From Candidatus Bathyarchaeota archaeon (GTDB lineage: Archaea; Thermoproteota; Bathyarchaeia; Bathyarchaeales; Bathycorpusculaceae), in assembly GCA_029907545.1 (NCBI GenBank), contig JARYLR010000001.1, forward strand, positions 90,817-154,816: DNA of 64,000 nt. The letters are read 5' to 3'. Below, piece by piece: positions 1-7,904 of this stretch (its first letter is position 1; each line of letters starts with the position of its first letter). Made by a program: the position numbers and the translations under genes. The notes below the pieces were generated by a model, which saw nothing but the letters and a program-made list of their open reading frames with translations, made no database searches and was not told the origin of the DNA.

Positions 1-1305
1 AAAAAACGGAAGTTTCTTCTTTCTTCGCAAGGTTTTCAGCATTCTACGCATCACAACATACTGCTTGAGAAGCTCCTTAACCTCCTTATCGCTTGTTCCA
101 GATCCTCTTGCCACTCGTCGCATTCTTGACGAATTAAAAATCTTCGGATTGTCCCTTTCCTCAGGAGTCATAGACTGAATCATGACACGCCACTTTTCCA
201 GCCGACCTTCAGCCATGTCCAACATGTCTTTTGGAATATCATAGGACATTCCTGGAAGCATCTTCAAAAGTTTTCCGAAAGTGCCCATTCCCTTCATGGC
301 TTCAAACTGCTCATACATGTTGGTCAGCGTGAACTTGCCGCTTAAGATGGCTTTGGCCTTCTTTTCTGGAACTTTCACTTCTGCCTCTCGAACTTTGTCA
401 AGCAAAGTCTCCAAGTCGCCCATGCCCAAGAGTCTTCCGACAAAGCGGGATGGCACGAAGGGTTCGATGTCTTCTGTTTTCTCGCCTGTGCCGATGAACG
501 TTATGGGTGCGCCGGTTGCGGCTACTGCTGAGAGTGCGCCACCACCTCTGGCTGAGCCGTCTAGCTTGGTGACGAGGATTGAGCCGATTGGGGTTGCTTC
601 GTGGAAGGCTTTTGCTTGGGCTGCTGCTTGTTGGCCGATGGTTCCGTCGATGACGAGCATTACTTCGTCGGGTTTGATGTTTTTTTCGAGCATTTTCATT
701 TCTTTGATTAGTTCTTGTTCTTCTTTGTGGCGGCCTGCGGTGTCGATTATTACGATGTCTTTGTCGGTGAAGAGTTTTAGGCCTTCTAGGGCTGTTTTGA
801 CTGGGTCTTTTGCTTTTGCGTCGCCGTAGATGGGTAGGTTCATTGTGTTGGCGAGTTGTTGGAGTTGGGCGTATGCGCCTGGTCGGTATGTGTCTACGCA
901 TACTAGGGCTGGTTTGAGTCCTCTTTTTTGGAAGTATCTTGCAAGTTTTGCGGCGGTTGTTGTTTTTCCGGAGCCTTGGATGCCGACGAGCATTATGGTT
1001 TTTCGTTTTCCGGGTTCGGTTTTGGTTTGTGCCGATTTTTCTCCGAGGAATCGTGTTAGTTCTTCGTAGACTACTTTTATTAGGTGTTCGCGTCTTGAGA
1101 TGCCTTGGGGGACTTTTTCTTTTATGGCTCTTTCTTCTATGCGTTTGGAGACGTCGAGCACGAGCTGGACGTTTACGTCTGCTTGGAGTAGAGCTCGTTG
1201 TATGTCGCGGACGAGTTCTTTTACGGTGGCTTCGTCTATGAGTGGGGCTTTGAAGACTTTTTTTAGGGCTTCGTATAGTGATGAGCCTAAGCGTTCTAGT
1301 GCCAT
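1..1305 (-). CDS. srp54: Signal recognition particle 54 kDa protein (cut at window edge)
   Basis: This is the SRP GTPase that binds signal sequences on ribosomes and delivers them to FtsY and the Sec translocon. Reading leftward from an ATG at 1305 gives an N-domain, then a GTPase domain with P-loop GIQGSGKT near residues 108-115, the DTYRPGA and DTAGR motifs and TKLDGSARGG, then a methionine-rich M domain ending in a basic arginine/lysine stretch. The 435 codons seen are close to the usual family length, and no stop occurs before base 1, so only the extreme C-terminus is missing. A TATA-like box lies about 35 nt upstream, with a GAGG ribosome site just before the start. Identification is secure. 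Confidence 0.97.
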   Translation of the reverse strand, partial: MALERLGSSLYEALKKVFKAPLIDEATVKELVRDIQRALLQADVNVQLVLDVSKRIEERAIKEKVPQGISRREHLIKVVYEELTRFLGEKSAQTKTEPGKRKTIMLVGIQGSGKTTTAAKLARYFQKRGLKPALVCVDTYRPGAYAQLQQLANTMNLPIYGDAKAKDPVKTALEGLKLFTDKDIVIIDTAGRHKEEQELIKEMKMLEKNIKPDEVMLVIDGTIGQQAAAQAKAFHEATPIGSILVTKLDGSARGGGALSAVAATGAPITFIGTGEKTEDIEPFVPSRFVGRLLGMGDLETLLDKVREAEVKVPEKKAKAILSGKFTLTNMYEQFEAMKGMGTFGKLLKMLPGMSYDIPKDMLDMAEGRLEKWRVMIQSMTPEERDNPKIFNSSRMRRVARGSGTSDKEVKELLKQYVVMRRMLKTLRRKKKLPFF

Positions 1306-1332
1306 GGTTTTCCTCAGATTTAGACTGTTAAC

Positions 1333-1346
1333 CATCTTAAATAGGT
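1333..1346 (-). promoter_or_regulatory. TATA-type promoter of srp54
   Basis: On the minus strand the sequence CTATTTAAGA is about 26 nt upstream of a point just before the GAGG site and ATG of srp54. The spacing is typical of an archaeal TATA box with a very short leader. Confidence 0.5.
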
Positions 1347-1512
1347 ATTGAGTGCGCGGTCATGTTTGGGGGTTCTGAGGGTTGATGGAGTGTGAGGTTT
1401 CTTGGAGATGTTTAGGATGTGGCGTGCAAAGATGCGAGACATATGTCTAGATGGGAGTTGAAGGATAAGATAACTGGTTTGATTACTGATAGGCTGGGCA
1501 AATTTATAGCCC

Positions 1513-1524
1513 CCTATATATAGG
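1513..1524. promoter_or_regulatory. TATA-like 12-bp palindrome with no obvious gene
   Basis: CCTATATATAGG is a perfect 12-bp palindrome in the 272-nt gap between srp54 and the PPC-domain gene. It resembles a TATA box in both directions. srp54 has its own nearer TATA box, and nothing convincing starts 25 nt away on the plus strand. Just beyond it, GAGCATGATA occurs twice with a 12-bp period (about 1552-1572). It may be an operator or drive a small RNA, but I see no RNA fold that I can name. Confidence 0.3.
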
Positions 1525-1577
1525 TCATCTGCATTGATCAGAAGCAATCGAGAGCATGATAGGGAGCATGATACGTT

Positions 1578-2609
1578 TCATCCTTCAACACCTACCTCAA
1601 GCATGTAGAAACCATAATCATCGGTGTATGAGCGGATTTCTATGAACCAGTAGCCGTCCATGTCGATTGAGAACGTGATGTTTCCTTCGCTCAAAAACAT
1701 GTTTGAGGTTACTCTGGAAGCCCTTGAGGGGTCATATAAGAAAGAGTAAAATTCTAATGGACCAGCATATACTGTGCTATCGAAATGAACGCTAATTTCT
1801 TGTCCTTGCTTCACTTGGATCTTGTAGAAATCTGTGACATCGTATCCTCCGATGAACAGCCTAGGGTAGGTCCCGTTGCCGGCGACTTCTTGCGCCGTGT
1901 CAAACGTGTTGTTGTCATCTGGGCTGACCTTAAACTCGAACGGCTGAATCAACCGCTTGAAGACGCTACCATTTAAATAGGTTACTTCAATCCTAAGGCT
2001 GACCTGGTGAGTCTGATTATACGGCCGCTGAAGACAGAGATGGAAACCATCTGCGAAGGAAACGTTCTTAGGCTGGGATACTCCCTTCATGAACACAAAC
2101 GCGCGAGTCTCATTCTCAAGAAGCCACGGATTATTTATGCAGCTAGCATAGGACTCAACCTTTAGATTCACGTATTTCAAACCATAATCAGACCCTCGTT
2201 CAGATGAATACGTGACTTTCACGGGTCCGCTGTTCTCGAAAAAGGATACATTCATGCTGGTTACGAAGCCGCTTTTCATGCTGACCCTCGCCGTAACCCA
2301 TACAAGTATCTCGTCGACAGCAGCGTACAGCTCACTGCCGTCCAAATGGCAACGTGGAATCGCGCTTAGATTGGCTGAAAGCTCGTTGCTCGCTACAATG
2401 TTTTCCGCCCGATGACTTATGTCAATGTCAACGTCTCCTTCAGGTCTTTCCAGCTCCCAGTAGGCTGGCTCAAGAGTGACAGTTTTGGCAATGACTACTT
2501 GGCCAAAAAAAACCGGAGCTTCAGCCTTGCCAAAACCCCTGAAACCACAATTACCGCCAAAAAGACAAACAGGACACCGCGCTTTTGCCACGTATTCAAT
2601 CTTGCACAC
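1578..2609 (-). CDS. Membrane-anchored PPC-domain protein, probable frameshift near N-terminus
   Basis: The C-terminal 110 or so residues match the pre-peptidase C-terminal (PPC) pattern: a DDNNTFDTAQ start, GGYDVTDFYKIQVKQGQ, and an aromatic beta-rich end. The middle is beta-rich with many N-glycosylation-type sequons, as expected outside the cell. The uninterrupted frame begins with an odd cysteine-rich segment with no signal sequence. In the neighbouring frame, from GTG at 2611 to the run of eight A (2505-2512, plus strand), there is a clean basic-then-hydrophobic anchor (KRGVLFVFLAVIVVSGVLA). One extra base in that run would join the anchor to the body. A TATA box at 2631-2637 would start transcription at about 2608, so the mRNA is almost leaderless. 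The specific role is unknown. Confidence 0.7.
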   Translation of the reverse strand: MCKIEYVAKARCPVCLFGGNCGFRGFGKAEAPVFFGQVVIAKTVTLEPAYWELERPEGDVDIDISHRAENIVASNELSANLSAIPRCHLDGSELYAAVDEILVWVTARVSMKSGFVTSMNVSFFENSGPVKVTYSSERGSDYGLKYVNLKVESYASCINNPWLLENETRAFVFMKGVSQPKNVSFADGFHLCLQRPYNQTHQVSLRIEVTYLNGSVFKRLIQPFEFKVSPDDNNTFDTAQEVAGNGTYPRLFIGGYDVTDFYKIQVKQGQEISVHFDSTVYAGPLEFYSFLYDPSRASRVTSNMFLSEGNITFSIDMDGYWFIEIRSYTDDYGFYMLEVGVEG

Positions 2610-2846
2610 ACTTTAGATTATATCAAAAATTTATAAATCTAATGGTACACGGCTCCCGCAGACAAAACAATGGTTCACCCTCACGCGGTAAACCTAAACA
2701 CACGTCACCGACGCTAACAATAAACCCGCCGCAATCCACCACTAATATTCTCAAGTTTCCAAGCACACTGCAAACCTTCCAGATAAGAGGCGTTTCCATA
2801 AGCTTTTTACGCCTCGCAAAGTTTCTACAAATACTTAGGGCTAAAC

Positions 2847-3590
2847 TTGAGCGAAATCACCATCATAGAAAAAAAGAACATCGCCCCAGACGCTACCATG
2901 CTTTTCGGCTTCCCAGACGTCGGACTCGTCGGCGTAATAGCCGCTTCACACCTAATTGAAGAACTAAACCTCGAAGAAGTAGCCTACATAGACTCAAAAC
3001 TTCTACCACCACTCATCGTCCTCCACGAAGGACTACCGCACTCTTCCCTAAGAGTTTTCGCCAACAACAACATACTCCTAGCAGTTTCAGAAATACCAAT
3101 AGCCGCAGACATAATCTACCCCGTAATACAGGCACTGATCGACTGGGGAAAAAGCAAGAAAACCAAAATGATGATCTCCCTAAGCGGCATACCCATACAG
3201 GAAAGACAAGACGCAAAAGAACTGAAAGTCTTCGCCGCCGGATCAACACCGGAAATGCTGAAACTGGCACAAGAGAAAGGCATAGACATACTTGGCGAAG
3301 GCTACATGGTAGGCCCACAAGCAGTCATGCTCCAGAAATGCGCCAACATGAAAATCCCCGCCCTCACACTACTTGCCCAATGCTTCTACAACTACCCAGA
3401 CCCCGAAGCCGCAGCAGAAGTACTAAAAAGCCTAGCAAACATCGCGGGAATCCAAGTAGACGTCAAATCACTGCTTGAAAAAGGCGAAGAAATCCGCCTA
3501 AAGGCAAGAGACGTAATGAAGCGCACACAGCAAGAACTGTCAGGCATAAAGAAGACACGTGAATACGACATTCCGCTTTACGTCTCGTAA
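2847..3590 (+). CDS. PAC2-family protein (proteasome assembly chaperone-like)
   Basis: The 247-residue product has the archaeal PAC2 fold signature: an N-terminal ATMLFGFPDVGLVG glycine loop, an HSSLRVF segment, a SGIPIQERQ region and GYMVGPQAVML, followed by a helical tail. Archaeal PAC2 homologues (PbaA/PbaB type) act as assembly chaperones, some for the proteasome; this protein's client is not known. Translation starts at a TTG at 2847. The gene runs straight into hsp20, with the stop codon touching the hsp20 ribosome site, so the two form an operon with a protein-quality theme. A second PAC2 paralogue lies at 47266-48039. Confidence 0.85.
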   Translation: MSEITIIEKKNIAPDATMLFGFPDVGLVGVIAASHLIEELNLEEVAYIDSKLLPPLIVLHEGLPHSSLRVFANNNILLAVSEIPIAADIIYPVIQALIDWGKSKKTKMMISLSGIPIQERQDAKELKVFAAGSTPEMLKLAQEKGIDILGEGYMVGPQAVMLQKCANMKIPALTLLAQCFYNYPDPEAAAEVLKSLANIAGIQVDVKSLLEKGEEIRLKARDVMKRTQQELSGIKKTREYDIPLYVS

Positions 3591-3604
3591 GGAGGGAGAA
3601 AAAC

Positions 3605-4048
3605 ATGGCAATTAGAAAGAAAAAATCCTTCTTCGACATAATCAACGAATACTTCAGCGACGTAGAAGAACTGACAAGCCAGTTTGAAGACATGTTTATG
3701 GAGAAACCAAGTTGGAGCCAAAAAAACTGCACCATGGAGCCGCTTAAAGAAGTCACAGTCACCCCCAAGGAAGTGATAGTTACCGTTGACCTGCCTCTGG
3801 CAAAAGAAGGCACAATAGAGGTCAAGCCACTTGACAACAGAACCATCGAAATCTCAGCAGAAATGAAACGCAAAGTCCGCTTTGACGACTTCGGCATAAC
3901 CCACCACAAAGGCGAATTCCAGAGATTCTACTGCCAAACACGCATTCCCGTTCCCGTGAAAATAGACAAGGTTCAGTTCACACTCAAGAAAGGAATCCTC
4001 GAAGTTCACATGCCGCGGAAACATGGCGAACGAATACCTATAGAGTAG
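3605..4048 (+). CDS. Small heat-shock protein, Hsp20/alpha-crystallin family
   Basis: The 147-residue product has a charged N-terminal region and an alpha-crystallin domain from about residue 45 to 140, with the VTVTPKEVIVTVDLP strand, the FQRFYCQTRIPVPV segment and the LKKGILEVHMPR strand typical of the family. The C-terminal IPIE resembles the I-x-I tail used for oligomer assembly. It would hold unfolding proteins in an ATP-independent way. A strong GGAGGG ribosome site precedes the ATG, 14 nt after the PAC2 stop, so the pair is probably co-transcribed. Confidence 0.93.
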   Translation: MAIRKKKSFFDIINEYFSDVEELTSQFEDMFMEKPSWSQKNCTMEPLKEVTVTPKEVIVTVDLPLAKEGTIEVKPLDNRTIEISAEMKRKVRFDDFGITHHKGEFQRFYCQTRIPVPVKIDKVQFTLKKGILEVHMPRKHGERIPIE

Positions 4049-4168
4049 AAACAAAACACAAGCATTGACACTATCGATGCCTAACGGAAACCGACAGATA
4101 CCCTGCAGAGAAAAGTCTTTTAACAGCAAAACAACGTAAAACATACCCAAAAACTCAGGTGACAGCCA

Positions 4169-4369
4169 TTGCCCGTTGAGCGCGCCATACACTTTGCCAC
4201 ATTTGTCCTTCTACTCATAGGCTTATGCAGCGTAAGCGCATGGGCAAGCTACACGTATCTGAAAGACATCTTGATTCTGCAGATCGCAGGCATAGCCCTA
4301 AGCTGGGGAATAACTCTCCTAATTCTCTATCTAGGCTTCAAGCAACTTGATTGGGATTGGTGGAGCTAA
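4169..4369 (+). CDS. Small two-helix membrane protein, unknown function
   Basis: This 66-residue product has two strongly hydrophobic segments (about residues 8-30 and 37-57) and ends in an acidic/tryptophan tail (QLDWDWWS). It starts at a TTG preceded by a GGTGA ribosome site, and a TATA-like CTTTTAAC lies about 50 nt upstream. Its last bases overlap the end of the convergent acetyltransferase gene by 4 nt. I do not recognise the family. Confidence 0.6.
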   Translation: MPVERAIHFATFVLLLIGLCSVSAWASYTYLKDILILQIAGIALSWGITLLILYLGFKQLDWDWWS

Positions 4370-4920
4370 GGCAACAGCAACCCCATCACTACCTCATCAC
4401 GGTATTTCCCATCCTCGCCAAGATAGGAAGCCTGCATTATCCCCTCTTTCTGGAAACCTAGCTTCTCATAAAGATGAACAGCACGCTCGCTATCCGCTAT
4501 AACATGCAACCCTAGTCTATGCATCCCTTCAGCCGCGGCAACTTCAACAAGCTTTCTAAGCATCGCAGTACCCAAACCGACATTGTGAAAGTCTTGATGA
4601 AGATAAATGATAAGATCCCCTGTACCTTTTCGCCGAGCGTGAGCATACTTCAAAATCTGTGCGTGCCCAACGATTTTCCCGTCATAAACAGCCACGAGAA
4701 CTATCAGGTTCTGGATGTTGCTAAGCCATCTTTCAATAATTTCCCTCGTGTACGGCGGCATCGCCCAACGCAAAGCTTCATCTGAAAGCGAAGCGTACAT
4801 GTCAACGAGGCTTTCCTTATCTCCCATCTCAAATCTTCTTACGAGAACGGCTCTACCATCTTTCAACTTAACTTTAGGCAAACGGCAGTAACCTCTCAGA
4901 CTTAAAGTGGAAAGCGTCAC
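4366..4920 (-). CDS. GNAT-family N-acetyltransferase
   Basis: The product has the GNAT fold in order: a substrate-side N-terminus (RRFEMGDKESLVDMYASL), the strand IVGHAQIL, the acetyl-CoA loop in motif A (QDFHNVGLGTAML) and motif B (ADSERAVHLYEKLGFQKEG). It transfers an acetyl group from acetyl-CoA to an unidentified amine. It lies 23 nt downstream of the aIF5A gene on the same strand and is probably co-transcribed. The start at GTG 4920 follows GGGCGG. The substrate cannot be told from sequence. Confidence 0.85.
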   Translation of the reverse strand: MTLSTLSLRGYCRLPKVKLKDGRAVLVRRFEMGDKESLVDMYASLSDEALRWAMPPYTREIIERWLSNIQNLIVLVAVYDGKIVGHAQILKYAHARRKGTGDLIIYLHQDFHNVGLGTAMLRKLVEVAAAEGMHRLGLHVIADSERAVHLYEKLGFQKEGIMQASYLGEDGKYRDEVVMGLLLP

Positions 4921-4943
4921 CGCCCTTCAAGGGGATTTGAAGC

Positions 4944-5336
4944 CTATTTCGTTCTCATAATCTTCATTTTGCCAAGAATTTTCCAATACTCGATCTCGGC
5001 ACCGGGCGTAAGCTTTGCCTTCAGCTCTACATCCTCTGGAAACGGCGCGTCTAGATACTCGTACGTCTCCAAATCCATGATCAGCACGCCCATAGGGTTA
5101 ACAGCAAAAATCTGCCCCATCCGCTTGTCGATAATCGGCACTTCAGCATTAAGGTCAACAGGCTTCACAATGCTTCTTTTCACGCCGTCAAAGACGCCGA
5201 TGGCGACAATTCGCGCCTTAGCTGAACCATGCTTCCCTGGTTTGGATTTGGTTATGTCGACAATGTGGCAGGGTTCACCGTCAACAATCATGTAGCCGCC
5301 GACGCGGAGACTTCCTACATCCACAGGTTTGCTCAT
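4944..5336 (-). CDS. eif5A: Translation initiation factor 5A
   Basis: The 130-residue product is the size of archaeal aIF5A. It has an N-terminal SH3-like domain with the hypusine loop SKPGKHGSAK, whose central lysine (about residue 35) is the deoxyhypusine/hypusine site, followed by a C-terminal OB fold (PMGVLIMDLETYEYLDAPFPED). aIF5A binds the ribosome and relieves stalling during peptide bond formation. The family and the modification site are certain. Confidence 0.97.
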   Translation of the reverse strand: MSKPVDVGSLRVGGYMIVDGEPCHIVDITKSKPGKHGSAKARIVAIGVFDGVKRSIVKPVDLNAEVPIIDKRMGQIFAVNPMGVLIMDLETYEYLDAPFPEDVELKAKLTPGAEIEYWKILGKMKIMRTK

Positions 5337-5416
5337 TGCGCATCATCTTTTTCTACGTTTGCTCTGTTCTTCTTCTGAACAACATCCATATATAGATTAA
5401 GGTGCCGCTAAATAGC

Positions 5417-6271
5417 ATGAGCCGTGAAAAAGTGTTCAAGAGCGCCGGTGTCGTCGCGCGTTTCGACAAAAAAGAGTCTCTAAAGCTTGCTAAAGAGCTC
5501 GTAGACCACCTCTATAAAAAAGGAGTAGAAGTCTATGTGGAGGACACTCTTCCCAGCGAACTGCACAAGCACGCAAAGGCTGTCCCACTTAGCCGAATGA
5601 AAACAGACTTCATAATCACCATAGGCGGAGACGGCACAATCCTTAGAACCTGCCTAGCGCTTCCGAAGCCGGAGCCCCCTATACTGGCAATAAACATGAG
5701 CGTAAGAGGCTTCCTAACCGAGGCTGAACCAAAACAAGCTCTAGAAGTTGTAGAAAAATGTCTGCAGGGCGAGTACATAATTGAAAGATGCATGAAACTC
5801 GCAGCAGCTACAGAAGAAAACGAGTTCCCAGACGCACTAAACGAAGTTGTCGCAATAGCGGAGGAACCTACCAAGCTTCTTTACATGCGAATATTGAAGG
5901 ACAAGGAACACATCGTAAACTGCCAAGCAGACGGCTTAATGGTCTCCACTCAAACAGGCTCCACAGGCTACTCGCTTTCCGCAGGAGGTCCTGTTCTAGA
6001 TCCTGAAGTAAACTCCTTTGTTCTCACGCCGCTTTGCCCCCTGACGCCGTTTCACCCGATAGTTTTCCCAGCCAAAACAAGACTCACCATAGAGGTCGAG
6101 AAGCCGAAAAGAACACTGGTAATTATCGATGGACATCACCGTCAGCTTGTTAGCTCTGAGCCTTTAGAAATCGCTGTGACAAAGTCGAAGAACGTAACTT
6201 CGTTCATAAGGATGAAAGAGAATTTTTACCATCGTTTGAGGAGTCGGCTCCTTTTCAAAGGAAGCAGATGA
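5417..6271 (+). CDS. nadK: NAD kinase
   Basis: The product phosphorylates NAD to NADP with ATP or polyphosphate. It carries the family motifs IGGDGT near residues 69-74, the acceptor region NEVVAIAEEPTKL and the glycine-rich TQTGSTGYSLSAGG. I place the start at ATG 5417 rather than the in-frame GTG 5402. The TATA box TATATAG is centred near 5391, which puts the transcript start almost exactly at 5417 and makes the mRNA leaderless. The gene opens a likely operon with nob1 (6 nt downstream) and the pyruvate-kinase-C-like gene. Confidence 0.94.
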   Translation: MSREKVFKSAGVVARFDKKESLKLAKELVDHLYKKGVEVYVEDTLPSELHKHAKAVPLSRMKTDFIITIGGDGTILRTCLALPKPEPPILAINMSVRGFLTEAEPKQALEVVEKCLQGEYIIERCMKLAAATEENEFPDALNEVVAIAEEPTKLLYMRILKDKEHIVNCQADGLMVSTQTGSTGYSLSAGGPVLDPEVNSFVLTPLCPLTPFHPIVFPAKTRLTIEVEKPKRTLVIIDGHHRQLVSSEPLEIAVTKSKNVTSFIRMKENFYHRLRSRLLFKGSR

Positions 6272-6277
6272 GCACAC

Positions 6278-6808
6278 ATGGGTGAAAGCGGTAAGAAAGT
6301 CGTGGTTTTAGATGCTTCCGCATTCATTTCTGGTCTTGACCCCTTTTCCATAAGCCATGAACAGTACACGCCGCCAGCGGTACAGGAAGAATTAAAAGAG
6401 AAATCGATGGCGACCGTTAGACTTACAATGGCTTCGGAAAGCGGCAAGCTCAAAATAAGAGAGGCAGATCGAGGCTTCCTAGAGAAAGTCAAAGAATCCG
6501 CTGCGCTTGTCGGCGACGCCTTTTTTCTTTCAGAAGCAGACGTGCAGGTACTCGCGCTGGCGCTGGAACTCAAGTCTCAAGGCATGTCCCCGCTAATCGC
6601 CACAGACGATTACTCGATACAAAACGTTGCCAATCAGCTTGGCATAAAATTCGCTTCCCTAGCTACTTTCGGAATCCGCCGCCGCCTCAACTGGATAAGA
6701 TACTGCCCAGCTTGTGGAAAAAAGTATCAGGCAACATTCGCATCAAAAAACTGCACTATCTGCGGCACCATGCTGAAAAGGAAAGCGTTAAGAAAGCGCG
6801 CGGCATGA
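6278..6808 (+). CDS. nob1: Nob1-type rRNA-processing endonuclease (PIN domain plus zinc ribbon)
   Basis: The 176-residue product has a PIN nuclease domain (residues 1-125) with acidic residues in VLDASAF, PAVQEEL, SEADVQVLALALEL and IATDDYSIQN, then a zinc ribbon (CPACGKKY...CTICG) and a basic tail. This is the domain order of Nob1, which cuts the 3' end of small-subunit rRNA during maturation. It is 6 nt after nadK and 23 nt before the next gene. Confidence 0.92.
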   Translation: MGESGKKVVVLDASAFISGLDPFSISHEQYTPPAVQEELKEKSMATVRLTMASESGKLKIREADRGFLEKVKESAALVGDAFFLSEADVQVLALALELKSQGMSPLIATDDYSIQNVANQLGIKFASLATFGIRRRLNWIRYCPACGKKYQATFASKNCTICGTMLKRKALRKRAA

Positions 6809-6831
6809 ACTAGGTTGCAGGCGAGACACAA

Positions 6832-7407
6832 ATGAGCCTAGTCAAAAGAAGAACGAGCTACTTCAAGCACGCAGGTAAAGAAAACACAGATGCACTTCTA
6901 TCCCTTGTCAAGGAATATGCAGAGAAAGAGGAGATACATGACATTGTGGTCGCGTCAACAACAGGCAGCACAGGAGCTAAAGCGTCAAAAACATTCAAAG
7001 GACTTAACACCGTCGTTGTTACCCACTGTTTCGGCTTCCAAGAATCTGGGAAAACAGAACTCCAAGATCAGTACAAGAAAGAAATCTTGAAAAATGGAGC
7101 CAAAATCTTCACTGGAACACACAGCCTAAGCAGCGCGGAACGCGCCATCCGCAAGAGCCTAGGCACAGTTCAAAGCCTCGAGCTTATTGCCCACACATTG
7201 AGACTTATGGGGGAAGGAACCAAGGTCTGTGTCGAGATCACGCTTATGGCTGCCGATGCCGGCTTGATCCCCGCTGACAAGGACATCGTGGCAATCGGGG
7301 GAACAGGGAGAGGCGCAGACACGGCGTTAAGAATAAAGCCGGCAAACTCGGCGAGATTCTTTGACTTGAAGATAAGAGAAGTCATAGCAAAACCACTTGA
7401 ATTCTAG
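6832..7407 (+). CDS. Pyruvate kinase C-terminal-like domain protein
   Basis: This 191-residue product is a stand-alone version of the alpha/beta domain found at the C-terminus of pyruvate kinases. It shows IVVASTTGSTGAKASK, the VVTHCFGF strand and AADAGLIPADKDIVAIGGTGRGADTA. It lacks the pyruvate kinase catalytic barrel, so it is not a pyruvate kinase. Its function is unknown; in pyruvate kinases this domain often binds effectors. It is the last gene of the nadK-nob1 operon and is followed by a hairpin terminator. Confidence 0.8.
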   Translation: MSLVKRRTSYFKHAGKENTDALLSLVKEYAEKEEIHDIVVASTTGSTGAKASKTFKGLNTVVVTHCFGFQESGKTELQDQYKKEILKNGAKIFTGTHSLSSAERAIRKSLGTVQSLELIAHTLRLMGEGTKVCVEITLMAADAGLIPADKDIVAIGGTGRGADTALRIKPANSARFFDLKIREVIAKPLEF

Positions 7408-7422
7408 ACGCAGCAGTGAACA

Positions 7423-7442
7423 GCAAAAGACCTGTCTTTTGC
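7423..7442. terminator. Hairpin between convergent genes
   Basis: GCAAAAGAC and GTCTTTTGC form a perfect 9-bp inverted repeat with a minimal loop (8 bp with a CCTG loop is more realistic). It sits between the stop of the nadK operon (7407) and the convergent acetyltransferase stop (7462), with a T run, so it may end transcription from both sides. Confidence 0.55.
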
Positions 7443-7461
7443 AGAGAAGGCGTTTATTCTA

Positions 7462-7890
7462 TTAGACTTCGTTGCTTTCGCGCTTGCTAAAGTAGGTAAT
7501 GTCGCGATGCTCAACGTAACCGCATTTTCTGAAAAGTTCTTTAGAGATCATGTTCCAATTCTCTATGTGAACCGCGAAAACCTTTATGCCTGACTCCTTT
7601 AGCACCTGCTCAGCCTCGGCGATCAAAGCTTTCGCAATGCCACGGCGCCTAAACTCGGGGTCAACAGCCAGACGGTTAATCCAGCCTCTCCGCATATCAC
7701 TACTCAAAACAACAGCGCCCACCAAACGGTCACCCTCAAAAACTCCCAAGAAGAACTGAGGGTTCGCAGCCATTTGTGCTGCAATTTCCTCTTTGCTATC
7801 TCGTCCTCTCGCCTTGTAAGGCAGTTTCGCCTTTTCCCACAGCCCTACCAAAGCTTCATAGTCAGCAATAGATAACCTGCGAATCTTCAT
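7462..7890 (-). CDS. GNAT-family N-acetyltransferase
   Basis: The 142-residue product has the GNAT strand LVGAVVLSSD, the motif A acetyl-CoA loop LAVDPEFRRRGIAKALI and motif B ENWNMISKELFRKCGY. It acetylates an unknown substrate. It lies 14 nt downstream of the class III aminotransferase on the same strand, so the two are probably co-transcribed. That makes an amino-acid or amine substrate possible, but this is inference. Confidence 0.87.
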   Translation of the reverse strand: MKIRRLSIADYEALVGLWEKAKLPYKARGRDSKEEIAAQMAANPQFFLGVFEGDRLVGAVVLSSDMRRGWINRLAVDPEFRRRGIAKALIAEAEQVLKESGIKVFAVHIENWNMISKELFRKCGYVEHRDITYFSKRESNEV

Positions 7891-7904
7891 CTCAGAACAC
7901 TTGG

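Noticed and set aside
281..1351. Several plus-strand and minus-strand reading frames of 80-180 codons overlying srp54
   Set aside because: They lie in other frames over a clear SRP54 gene, have low-complexity serine, arginine or leucine composition and no recognisable motifs.
1320..1547. Minus-strand 75-codon frame between srp54 and the PPC-domain gene
   Set aside because: It crosses the srp54 promoter, has no ribosome site and has a composition unlike the neighbours.
2585..2959. Plus-strand frame of 124 codons upstream of the PAC2 gene
   Set aside because: It overlaps the start of PAC2 in another frame and is rich in arginine and histidine with no domain.
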